64,000 bases of DNA. Origin: Pomacea canaliculata (taxonomy: Eukaryota > Mollusca > Gastropoda > Architaenioglossa > Ampullariidae). The stretch is from contig NC_037593.1 in NCBI RefSeq assembly GCF_003073045.1, positions 11,518,735-11,582,734 on the forward strand, written 5' to 3'. The notes beneath the pieces are model-generated. The model had not been told where the DNA came from. It ran no database searches and worked only from the letters and a program-made list of their open reading frames with translations. Position numbers and translations under genes: made by a program. Position 1 is the first letter of the stretch. Each line of letters begins with the position of its first letter. Positions 50,341 through 62,118 of the stretch are shown in pieces.

Positions 50341-52923
50341 CTGTACATGAGATGTTACACAACATGATAGTCACCTACATTGTGTTTATGGCGAAGCCAA
50401 ACTATTTCGCTGACTAAAGACAAAGAGCAGCATGTGATACAATTAGTACTTACTATAACAACATGATTATGAAGCAAAAAATAGCACACAGTAAAAGCTT
50501 CTGGCAGGACGCTCAGAAACAGAAACAGAAAGAGCGTGGAGTATTCCACTCTCTCTCTCTCCTTTTAATCTGTCATATCTCTCTTTCTTTCTTTTTTTCA
50601 AAATATGTGCGAATGAAAGTGGGATTTTTTTCGCTCCATCGATTGTTATCTATTAAAATAAGACTCAAAAAAATGAAAGAGATACAGGTAAAAAAAATGT
50701 AACTGAAGCTACGAATCCACAATGGAAGCTAAACATTTTGATGAAATATTTCTGCAGTAATAAAAGTTTTAAAATGACAACAAATTCTATCGGTTACAAC
50801 TGTATGCGACAGAGAATTCACTGATCGGAAAGTAAATCAACCGTTGGAAATTAACACACAAATAAAAAACTTTACATGATATAATCAAACATAAAGTACC
50901 AAAAAAATCATATTTTAGTAAAATATACATTCGAATTTTGATATTACTTACTGTTTTCTTCTTATTTTCAATTGTTTGAGTACAAACCCATGTTGAGTGT
51001 AGTAACCGGTAACCGACGGGAGCTTGAACACATGATCTTTGACTTCTTTCAAACACAACGAAGTACAACCTCATCGATTGACTTTTTTTCAGCAGTTAAA
51101 GGGAAGTAATCTATAGTGGAACAACAACTACTAAAGGTTCCAGGACTTGCGTCCCTTATGTATTCATTCATATGCGCACAGAGCCATGTGTTCTAAGATG
51201 CTTCGCCTAGATAAGACATATTTGTCCTACTCGGCCCAGGCGCCACCGGGTAGAGCTTGTTGTTTTGTGGGCTTCTCGCCTTTTAAACGTTTCTATTCAT
51301 GATTTAGAAAACTAGTTGTTTCCTTCCGTTAGTCGATCTGTCTTCTCTTTCTCATTCATTACCTCAAACCACGAGTGTCACGCTGTTGATCAATTTTTAT
51401 CCCAGCAAACACGCAAGATTTGCCCAAGCTTGGCCGAATTTGCCAGTATGGTGGGTACAGCTTTCTGTTCTTTGAGTGGTTCCTTTTGTTTTGCTTTTAC
51501 TTTTTAATTTACCACACAAGAAAAAACCTTGCAACACTGCAGCTAATCAAAGCAAAAGTAGACAAGACTATTATCCCCTAAGAAACTTGTTTGGAGCCAG
51601 AAATTGCATATAATATTTGTTATCCATGCAGACACGTTTTCTTTTGATTACGAGGCAAAAAGAGAGAACAGAGCAAAAAAGGGAAGAAGAGTAAGGAAGA
51701 CAGAGAGAAAGGAAAAGAGAAAAAGAATTTTAAAAAGGATCAAATGATTACAAATACAAAAGCTTCATCTCCAACACTTTATTTTGTTGCTGATGAACGT
51801 TTATTTTTAAAACATCTAGAAGATTTACTTACTTTCATTATTACAGAAACATTTTTAATTTAAATGCCACAGACGTGGAAAATAATTCCCTTGGTCCCTT
51901 GAGGCATTTGTAAACGTGGTGGCTACAGGTCTGTCATTGCGATACACTCAGACACGGGAGGGAACTTCTGCATTACCTTCATTCATTAGAAGGTTATCTC
52001 CCTTACACCGTGTAACCACAAAAGACAAGCGAAAGAGACAGAGAAGAATGTGACAGGATATTTTGCATAAGCATAGAATTCATGATTTCTAGACACACAA
52101 AAAGCTCGGTTTTGGTGGATAATCTAAAATCTAAAAAAAAAAATTACTAAAGTAAAGAATAAATGAATATTTCGCATCGCATTTTTTATTCTGCAGACCC
52201 TTCTTTGTGTATGGAAGACGGCAAGGAAAGGAGAAAGAGGTATACATATTATTTTTTCGACAAAAGCGAAAATCGACTATAACCAAAGTGAATGAAAACT
52301 GATGTTTCATTGTACTTTACTTTCTCTTAGAAATTAAAATTAATAAATAAAATGAAGCGGTGCTCGGGGTCATGTTTACCAGACTTATTTTTCAACTGAA
52401 AGACTGTCACCTTGGGCTTGTGCCATATTTACTTGATCTATATTGGGTATATTGTGACATACCCGTATGAGAAATTGTATGGAAGGAAACACACAAACAC
52501 TCTTTCCAGCATACTAAGTAGAACATGTCAGATTTACATGAGCTGTGCTGATTATTAGAACGGTGTTCGAAGCCAAGGATCTTGATTTCAGTTCTTACAC
52601 ACTGAATTTCAATAAATTAAAGCATCTGTTTGTGAAAACATAATATCGTTTATTTCATCTGTATCTGCCAAAATAGCGAATGAAGATTTTCTGTGGACTT
52701 TTCAGCTTCCCGCAAATTAACTGAGATTTGAGGTGAAAATAAAGTCTCTGCCAAGTAGATAGAATTTTGAAAGTACGTGAATGCGTGTGCGTGTGTGTGT
52801 ACTTGTGTTGTTTCATATGTCACAACTTAAAACTATTTCAATGAATCGCTGAGTTTTAAATTTTCTAATGCTTATAGCCACAACAGTATTACTGTATTTT
52901 ATATTGTGATACATTAATTAACA
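50341..52923. other. Unit 2 spacer
   Basis: Nearly the same sequence as 38868-41446. A hydrophobic leader-like frame without ATG (STLFLFLFLSVLPEAFTVC, 50549-50355 minus) lies upstream of the reversed CTLD-A exon. Otherwise nothing recognised. Confidence 0.55.
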
Positions 52924-52985
52924 TTAATAATTGCGTGCACACCCCATGTTAGGATAGAGAACCAATCTGCGTGCCAGGATTTATA
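52924..52985 (-). pseudogene. Promoter and truncated exon 1 copy, unit 3
   Basis: TATAAAT at 52985-52979 and ATG at 52947-52945, with the frame closed by TAA at 52926-52924. This is the same breakpoint as unit 2. It points toward the reversed CTLD-A exon of unit 2. Confidence 0.85.
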
Positions 52986-54049
52986 CTGGACCAGCCACAG
53001 GGATGTAGCAACCAACTGTTGCCGCGCAAGAATACACCCGGACACAGGACGCGGATGTAGACTGTGGTAAGTCCAGCACCGGCGGAAGGCTGTGATGCGC
53101 CCCTGGGTGGGAGGTGGGGAGAAAAATACTGTGCCCACCTACCCCTCACCCCAACCACCCACACAAACACATCTCCCAAAAGAGAACCTTTCATCAGCAG
53201 CAACATTGAATCAGGAGGAGATTTCAAACTCTCGTCTGAAAGGTTTTATTGAGTGGCGACACTTGGACTACACACTGATGCAGACAAGAAATCTGCCGCA
53301 CCTCTCCCTTCCCCAGGTTCGTGTCCCAAGAGTTCCGCCTGACAGGTGGGTTGTACGAGGAAGACAGAGACAGTACAGAGTAAATGCTGGTGTCCAGGTG
53401 CTTCCCAAACACATTCCAATGTCCGGTCTGACAGAGTTTGTTAAAAACTAGAGAAGTATATAACCTACAGGTCTCAATACACATTATCTCCCTATAACCA
53501 ATTTTAAATATTCTATCAATAAAATATTACAAGCTATCGGTTCAAACTGTATACAAACAGACTCAATCTTAGATAATAAAAATAAATAAAAACAAACAAA
53601 CATTCCAATTCGACAAATAAATTAAGCGTAATACACCTGTGCAAAAGTTGTGTGTGTGTGTGTTTTAGAAAGAGAAAGAAGTGAAAAAAACACCGCAAAA
53701 TGAAAGTATTAGAATAAAATAAGGTAAAATATTGAAATATGTATGCAAATATAAATATTGCAATTATTTAGTTGTGTGGGCTAAGTTACCTTTCCAACAT
53801 TAACAACACCAACAACAATAATAATAATGTCAAAAATCTAAATTGTATCCAAATAATCACCAACACACCGAAATTAATTCACATTAAAAAAAATTAAGGA
53901 GGATGTTTATAATCTGTAATTAATCACAATATTGTTAATAAATTGAAATGCTAAAAAAACTGCCTCAAAAGACAACTTTCAAATGCAGGCTAATAACCAT
54001 CGTAGATAGAAAAATTCCAGTATGAGCAATGAGTAGGTTCAGAGGTCAA

Positions 54050-54243
54050 GTACCACGTGATGTTTGTCGTGATCTGGCACGAGCCGCCAGCTACAGGTGC
54101 TGGTAACGATATGGTGAAAGGGAGAGTCAATATTATTGTTTACTCAATGCCGTTGTAAATAATACAGGATGTAGGCAAGCAGCTGTCTCTAACTCCTGTC
54201 TTGTTTGGCAGTGATAGTAACCCTAAATAATTATCAGGGTGGA
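54050..54243 (-). pseudogene. Partial copy of the unknown gene's last two exons, unit 3
   Basis: Homologous to 27181-27402 and to the unit 2 copy. It is truncated at the same point in the penultimate exon. Confidence 0.7.
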
Positions 54244-54915
54244 TTCTTTTGAAAAGATTCAAAAACAAAGTAGCTGTAGGCAGCCACTAACTGTTGCATT
54301 GTTCATCAAAACAAGTCACAACTGACCATACTAGAACTTGAAAACTTTTTGGGGGGTAGGTTGGGGTGGAGAGAAACTCTTAACTTAAATGTTGAAGTAC
54401 GTATTGCTATTTAATATTTCCCATGTAGGGCTGGATGCTATTTAACAGCACAGAGTTATCAAAAACTCTGAAGTACATAGGTTAACAGATAAAGAACAAG
54501 AACTGGGTGTAATTTGACAATCTTCTCAAGAGGAAAAAAATCTCGACCAAAACACAGGTGAGGATACAAGTGACGACGGTGCCAACGAAAACATCAATGT
54601 ACCGACTGCAAAATTATGAAACAGGGAACAGCAGTGAGAGAATAATACTGAAACTAGCCATGACATTACTTGACAACAAAGCTGTCTGCTAAACACTGGG
54701 GGTCCGCTGATGAAAGGTTTTTCTCAAGCCGGAACTACTCAGGGCATGTAACAGATTATAATAGTTATTGCTCTCTGACTGAGCATTGGTTGTGATGGAG
54801 CGTAGGATAATGGCGGTAAATCTTCTGTAATCATCTAATGCAGCAAACAATACAAGTCATGCAAATCCTTAAAGATGTGTTGTTGTTGTTGTTGACAAAA
54901 GCTATCGGTAGTTCA

Positions 54916-55166
54916 CTACATGCTGATGTCTGCCTGACAAACAAACGACAGCTTTAACGGACAGTAACAGTCGTTAAGAACGAAATTGTTTGAGAAGATC
55001 TCAACATAGTCTTCGACTTCCCCCGCGTCGTCCGGGTGGCCACGTGGCCAGAGTGGAGAACCTATCACCAAGGGGGTGCCGTCGCTCCACAGGAAGTGAC
55101 CCTCGCTTACAATGTCGTCTGCTCCAATCCACAGACCTTTACCTAATTTAGGATTTATCCGTTGAC
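54916..55166 (-). pseudogene. Reversed CTLD-B exon of unit 3, open but with a lost cysteine
   Basis: Same state as unit 2: phase-1 acceptor, open to TAG 54918-54916, Cys to Tyr in EDC, HPD instead of QPD. The shared lesions predate the split of units 2 and 3. Confidence 0.8.
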
Positions 55167-55542
55167 CTGCACAAACATGAAGATTTTCATCTTATCCGAA
55201 ACATTCATTTAATCTCATTGTAACATTTTATTAAAAAAATTAGAATCAAAAGTGAATGCTGAGTAAAGTAGCCCTTAATAATTTATAGTAGAAGGACGGA
55301 TAGATAGCCGCGTGCTTAGTGATGACAAAACGATTGTTTTGCAGCGACAGAGGTAGTGATGTGTGGACATGGAACACAACTGACTTTTGCGAAGTTACTT
55401 TCACTCGCCCTCACGCGCACACCTACAGACTAGAATAGTGTGGAACCCAAAACAATAGACGTCCACTTATCCAAATGGCTTGTGACAGGTCGATGGACTT
55501 GTTTGAAGTTATTTCAACAGAATGGGCGGTTTGTCCAACTAC

Positions 55543-55690
55543 GGGATTTTAAGTGAAAGAGATGAGTCCTGTCAGCTTCACATAGGTGTTTAAAAGTATG
55601 TTAGTCTTGCTGAACCAAATACAAAATAAAGGCGACAAAACCGTAAATACCGAAACCTTTCTGTACAGGGTACGTGTGATGTTACACAGT
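55543..55690 (-). pseudogene. Decayed second CTLD-A exon, unit 3
   Basis: Counterpart of the unit 2 remnant at 44060-44205, with the same missing core. It sits 377 nt from CTLD-B. Confidence 0.6.
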
Positions 55691-56695
55691 GCGAGGCTAG
55701 GTACCTTTCCTTGATGATGATGAATGCTAAGATCACAATCATACTACTCACATCGGCAGGACAAATTATAACAGTTGATGCAGAGTTTCCCTGAAATTTA
55801 TTGTCTTTACAGTCTCCTTTCCATGCTCTGATACTTTTCTGCTTCATCCATCACTCGGGGCACTTTGACTTGACGATCATTTGAAGTAAACATATCAGAG
55901 CAAAGTTCTGACTGGAGGACATTTCTTGGGTAATAACTGTGTAGGTGTTCTGCTTATCACAGAGCAAAATCTTTTTTTCATATTCCGAACAAAAAGCTTC
56001 ACTTGGACATTTTTGTCACAGTTATCTGGAAATGACTTACATGCTTAATTTAAGATTGTAATAATCATTAAAAATTAAGGAGTCAGCCCTGTATCCTAAT
56101 CACTTGTCTTTCTTAACAATAATGATATCTTTTCCCCTACTTTGCTTAGGTCATAAATAGGTGAAACAGTTTTTCCCTTTGTTTTGTTAAATACTGAAGT
56201 TATCAATGAAAAAATCCAACTCACATAACGACATTTGAATCAACAGGTTGTGACACTAAATTATGTCCACATTAGCTGCTATGGTTACGGACTGAGAACA
56301 CGTGGGTGTGGTCATCAAAAGAAAATCTCATTTGTTAAATCTTTGTGTTTTATGAGGCAAAAATGTTTTTCCGGAACATCACACTCCCATTTTTGCCTTA
56401 ACTTGATTGTCTCCATACAAAAAAATAATTGGTGCGCGAGCTGTGGACTGTATTCGAGTTCCAGACAACACAATAGAATTTTGATGACAGGGCGAGTTCA
56501 TGTCAGACAACGCCTCTCGTGACGTGGATAACTTTTGTTAATGACCCGCCTTCTCTCACAAAATAATTATTTTTAATGCCATGTCCGGGAGTATGGACGA
56601 GAGTATATATTGCTGATGCCGCCCTGTGTTCAGACATTCCGAGGTCTCTCCTCTACGAACCACGTGATCAAAGCGAGAAGTACACACGAGTTCAG

Positions 56696-59600
56696 ATGGT
56701 AAGAGTTTATGTAGATAACACACTACTTATTGAAAGTTTGTATCAGTCTTAGGCGCTGCTGTTGTTTTAAGAATATTAAAAGAACTTAACACTACAATCA
56801 AGTGATGGTATGTCGCAGATTTAATGTTTTATGTTTATTATTCACAAGTTCTTTTTGATTGCCACTCAGGTTAGATATTTAACCGGTTCATACTGAAATC
56901 TTAAATTTTATTCTCCGTCAGTGCACGGAAAATGTGATTAGTTTTCTCTGTTGGATCTTGTTTATTAGTCTACTCAATCAAATGCCATCGTGAGTGTATT
57001 CACTATTTGTTCTCAGGCCGCCTCACACTCACCTCGTCTCTCAATCGTGATGCTACTGGCTCTCACCTGTGTGGCGACTGTCACCTTGGGCAAGTCCATT
57101 AGAAATTCAGGTTTGCTGATCACAGTAATAGCAAGTTTATTGATAACAAAACATGTATAAATATTAGATAAATATTATGTAACTCATCTCTAATTTCACA
57201 GCACTGTATCACTTAGCATATTTTAAAACAATCTTTATTATAGTAATATGTAAAATGTAAAGCAAGATGAACATAACATAGATGAAAATAAAAAATAAAT
57301 AATGAGCAATAAGAATTAATCTAACATCTACGCAACTGCTGCGAATGTAACCGGTAATAAAACATCTGCAACAGAAAGCACGGTAATTACAAACAGGTAA
57401 ACTATCACGAAGGCAAGTTTAATAGCAGCGTTGTTTCCAAAAGGTGAAAGGAAGAGCTTCATGTCTTTGATGTTGTCAACACCTACAATGTAGAGTTGTT
57501 TAGCAGGTAACAGTAAGTTGTTTTGTTTGTTTATCTGCGGCTATTGAGAAACGAAACAGCTCTGTTGCTCGTCCGAGTAAAGGTAAAGGCGGAGGCCCCC
57601 TCCGGTAAACCTACATTAACTACGGTAGAAATAACACATGTTTAAAGAGGTTTATGTATCTTCATAATGTACAATTACTGACGGTTACTGCACTCGACTG
57701 TGGAGCAGAAACTCGTTTACTGGTCTCTTCTGCTTTCCTGTCATCAGAAACTCTCTCGCTCGCCTCACTGCCCGTTACTCCAAAGTTTATCAGAGAAGAT
57801 CAAGGAAGCGGAGTCGTCTTTGTCCTCCCATACATTGCTGTAGAGTGGTCAAGCACTAAACTTTCAGCCGTAAACTAGGCTCTGGAACTAGTACCTGTAT
57901 ATATGTCTTATATAGAAATTGTTCAAATGTACGTGAAAGTGTTAAAGGTTTAAGAGGGACCTTTAAGTCGTACTGTCACTCTCGTAGGTCCTGGGCTGAC
58001 GTGTACAAGCGAACTTAAACATGAACTTAAGCTTAAGTTGGCTGACTTAACCTTTAGTACAGTAACTAGGTGTGCACAAGACAACTCAAGTCCGCTAAGT
58101 ACAAAATTTCTTACTCAACTTTAAGACTGCTCTCCCCCTGGTATAAACCCTTACTTAGCCGAGTCGGGCGACTTAAGTTAGCACATTTCTGATTTCTTCG
58201 TGTGAAGAGTGACAGAAGATGGCAGCGAGACGACTGTGCTTTAGAATGATGATAAGAAGACATTTGAGGAGGGAACGTGTGTTTCGTGACAGACACAATC
58301 CTTTTTGACCTGTATGATCCGTGATATAGCCCTAGTTGCTGGCACGGCATAAAACACAAACAATTTGACCTGTATGACGACGATGAACTCTACGCTCGAT
58401 GTCGCTCATCTCTAATTTCACAGTACTGTATCACTTAGCATATCTTAAAACAATCTTTATTATAGTTTGTAATTTTTAAGATCACTCATTTTAGTGTATC
58501 CTCATAAGAATATGACTCAAATATGGAAGACACAAACAGGGCTAAGTAAACATCACTAACTGAGTTGCTAGCACGGCATAAAACTCAAACAATTTGACCT
58601 GTATGACGACGACGAACTCTAAGCTCGATGTCGCTTTCGGCGAGTTAATATCATGTACCTTCGCGATTTACTACAGGAGGACATCGACCACCCTGGCTTT
58701 TAAATTTGACCTTTTTTTTAATTTGGGCCCACTCTCGTTTTTGCTCTCCACGAGCACTGATGACAACTGCTATGTCTTTCCACAGCTGATTTTTTTTCTT
58801 TGCGGTCCACAAATTTCAAAAGCCTTCTTTGTGCTCTTCCACCAAGCTGATCAGAAGCCGAATCTCACAATCCCTCCAGTTGGCCGTAGGTCTTTCTTTT
58901 TGGTAATTGTTTCCAATTTGTTCAGGCAAATACCTCAATCTCAAAAGATAGTATCGTGGTTGAAAAGACTGAACAGGAGCAAACATAAAAGCGTAATGCG
59001 CGAACAAAGCGATTGTTGATTGGCTGTCTGTATATAACGCGAGACAATCCACGCAAATTCTGAAAAGGACAAGTCTTGACCCATTTCTTAACTAAGCAAG
59101 CACCTGAGTCCGTTCATGCACACCAACGTCGATTCTCGCCATCCACGAACTCAGCTGAGTCAAATTTGCGGTTAAGTCAGCCAACTTCAGTAAGAAATTT
59201 AAGTTCGCTTATGCACATCAGCCCAGAAGCCAGGACTGATCGTTGTGCTGCTTTTTCAACTCTTACAATTACTTTTCGACTACAGCAGCCGTCTGAATTT
59301 AAGCTGCTTTATTACTGTGATATACCAGGAAAGGGATGGTGATACTATTTATATTAAGTTTTATTTGTTTAGTCGACAATAGTTTTGTTTATTTCTGGCT
59401 ACTTTTCCCGGTGACTAGGATACATTAGGGTTCTTTTTGTACGTGTTAGAATAGAGCGAGAGGTTTGTAAAGTCACGTGACTAAATAGTTTGGGTTCAGC
59501 TCGTTTATCGAAGTGTAGACAGTAACCCTGATATGACATTCTTGTTAGATATCTTTGTAAGGGAAAACGATTCACTGTCATTACTGCATGTGCAGAACAA

Positions 59601-61240
59601 CACTACAAGTTCTAATTTCAAATCGTCGGCCGTTAAAACGTCCGACTGCAGCTATCAGTAGTACCATTGGAAGTCAAATTATCCGTTGTAGGAAAGTCTC
59701 TTCTGCCAGTGTCCGTGCAGACACAGTGGGCACGGAGACATCCAGACAAAGACTGACAGTGACTACACCAGTACACACTACTTACACTTACAATGCCGAG
59801 GGTCGCTAATGTAAAGGTCAGTTCCTGACAACATGTTGCGATGTAAACTTGTTTGTGCAGGTGGCTGTCCTGTGGAGAGAGGTTACGTGCTTTGTGACAA
59901 TCGTTGTCTGAAGCTGTACACCATCAAGCAAGACTACCAAACTGCCAGAACGCGCTGTGAAGCTGATGGAGCTCATCTCTTTTTCTTCAAGTCACGTGAT
60001 CAGGATGTCCCGGCCTTGCAGTATCTGTTGGACACGAGGGGTAAGTTGATACAAACGTTACTGTCATCTACAGCACGAATGAGGAGTAGTACAAAAAATT
60101 GGTCAGTCCAAAATTTAAAAAAGGTCATACTGACGTTAAGAAGAAGAAGAAGAAAAAAAAGATGATGATGATGATGATGATGATGAGGAGGAGGAGGAGG
60201 AGGAGGAGGATGGCAATAATAATAGCAATAATAATAGCAATAACGAAACATTATACAACGCCTTTCTAAAATTTTCTCAGAGCACTTTACCTACACCATA
60301 TACAGACTAGATGATCAACAAATATGTATCAATATTCTCATTTAAAAGACCCCACCGACCCCACCTTTGATTAAGGGAAGAGCTTTAAACATTTGTAACA
60401 CAAAATCATAAGAGTAGTTGTAGTATGTTAACAAATAATAGTCAGATGTGGTTATTATGTCCGAGTGCTTCGCTGCAGATTTCACTTCCCCTCGTTAATT
60501 CACTTCATTATTGTCTGGCTCCGAGTTTTAAGCAGATTAGAATAGTTTTAAATCATTAAAACGGTGCAATAGTTCTAGAAATTTTATCTATAATATTAAT
60601 AATTACCAATGGCTTATTTTAACAATTCAACTTCGTGCTAAAGTATATCACTAACGATAAAATGCTATCGACGTATAACAGTAAATCATCGACTCAGTTT
60701 TTGTTCTGTTTTTCTGACACTTTAATTAAACACTACAAATAATCATTTTTAAAAGCTGCATGCCGGAACGCAATATAAATACCGTAATATCCTACTTTTG
60801 TTTTTCATCAGCAAATGTAACCTTGTCTAAAGTGGAGACAAACTTGTCTCTTTTTATTGCCTGTCAGTTAAATTATATTACGGAGCACTTTGCAAACCCA
60901 GCCCTAGTTAAAATCAACAGTAGACATCACTAGATTGTAATGTAGACCTTTAGATAAAATATTCATTAAAAAAAAAAATCATTCTTTGTGCTCAGGTGAA
61001 GTGCTCCAGGGTATAGCCCAAGGTTTATGGGTTGGAGCAACTGACATTGAAGTGGAGGGACAGTTTGTGTGGAGTGACAACTCCTGTGTGCCGACAAATA
61101 CCGGACTCTGGGCCCACACTCAACCGGACAACTATTTGAACAACGAGGACTGTGTTGTAGTCGGCATCTCGAGCGGTATCATGCTCAACGACCTTCCCTG
61201 CTCGTCGAGAAATGGATATGTCTGTCAGGTTGACATATAG
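56696..61240 (+). CDS. Secreted C-type lectin, unit 3 (166 aa model, linker exon skipped)
   Basis: Exons: 56696-56698 (ATG), 57017-57089 (signal peptide, ends VATVTLG, GC donor), 59861-60040 (CTLD-A), 60996-61240 (CTLD-B, stop TAG). All phase 1 and open. The linker exon (near 57540-57594) has lost its acceptor (TTTAG to TTTAT) and its length no longer fits, but skipping it keeps the frame. The CTLD has GGCPVERGYVLCDNRC, GLWVGATDIEVEG, WSDNSCVP, QPDN, EDC, LND and GYVCQVDI. Compared with unit 1 there are two extra cysteines, one in each half. QPD predicts galactose-type binding. A 43-codon open stretch after TCATCAG at 57748-57878, ending in TAG, is a possible alternative terminal exon. Harbinger fragments sit in the long intron. 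Confidence 0.78.
58195..58407 (+). mobile_element. Harbinger transposase N-terminal fragment, unit 3 (first copy)
   Basis: From ATG at 58219 it reads MAARRLCFRMMIRRHLRRER then VFRDRHNPF and a stop. DLYDDDELYARCR follows in another register and is cut at 58407 by lectin-intron sequence. The basic N-terminus with RDRxNPF and a following DDELYxRxRF is typical of Harbinger nucleases. Truncated, non-functional. Confidence 0.7.
58408..58574. repeat. Duplicated lectin-intron segment between two Harbinger fragments
   Basis: About 167 bp homologous to the unit 2 intron (45900-46060). Its first part is also at 57185-57243. It restarts the intron-to-Harbinger junction a second time, showing a local duplication or template switch in unit 3. 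Confidence 0.75.
58575..59338. mobile_element. Harbinger fragment, unit 3 (second copy)
   Basis: Homologous to the unit 2 fragment. Plus strand: a DLYDDDEL-type nuclease start with a stop in place of Tyr. Minus strand 59052-58816: a frame ending NWRDCEIRLLISLVEEHKEG, the start of a Myb/SANT-like domain that continues in another frame. Opposed nuclease and Myb-like genes define the family. Both are broken. Confidence 0.7.
60138..60211. repeat. AAG / GAT / GAG compound microsatellite, unit 3
   Basis: Shorter allele of the unit 2 array, in the intron following CTLD-A. Confidence 0.95.
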
Positions 61241-61941
61241 AAGCAGTGAATGACAAATAATGAGCTGTCAACACTACGTTAGTAACGGTCAGTCCGCTGG
61301 TCTCAGTCTCCTACTTTTACCATGCCACACTGGTCATGTTACAATTTGACGAAATAAAGCAATATTGAAATCACTCCTTCCATCATTGTGTTCTTATCCC
61401 TTGTAATGTAAGGGTTGTCGAGAAAGTGAATGTGATACACAGTGGCAAAGGTAGATGTTTATCTTGTATATAATTATTTCACACGAGATAACAGACCAGA
61501 ACAATTTGTAACTATCTGATAAATTAACCCCCTTATCATATTTTACACTTGACAGCATTTACAGGTTATTTTAGCATGTGAATTCGTGACCTCAGTATTT
61601 AAAGACAAAGACAAGACATCTGCGATCGTGTTTCTGTAGACAATTGGTCTACATTACGCAGAACTGTATTAGAGAAATGCAGTGTCTAGGCGAGTCTTAA
61701 CAATGAATGTGACTAAGGTGGAAGCCTTGTACAAACCTGCCTCGTTTTAGTAGTTAACTGTTAAAAATCTTTTGCCTTCAGTCCAGTTATACAACTTCGT
61801 GGTATGATTGCTTAAGGCGTAAGTGAACATCTACATGTGACCACTAATTAATTAAAGCAAGCAGGTACCTCAAGGTGATACTTCACGCTCGTCTGATAAC
61901 ACACGTCATCAACTGGAAGTCAGCAGCCGTGTGTAACCTAC

Positions 61942-62118
61942 CCATCGTGTCCAGCAGCAACAGCAATGGCGGGCCGTACAGCTCACGTGACAAGTTAAAG
62001 AGATGAGCTCAATCGGTTTCACATCGCCTTCTGGCAGTCTGGTAGTCCTGCTTGATGGTGTACAGCTACAGACACCGATTGTTGTAAAGAACATAACCTT
62101 TCTCCACAAGACAGCCGC
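61942..62118 (-). pseudogene. Reversed CTLD-A exon of unit 3, multiply broken
   Basis: The acceptor CAG is CAA, Lys in CLKLY is TAG (62068-62066), the conserved Pro in GGCPVEK is Leu, and one codon is deleted. The donor GG|GTAGG survives. Clearly non-functional. Confidence 0.88.
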
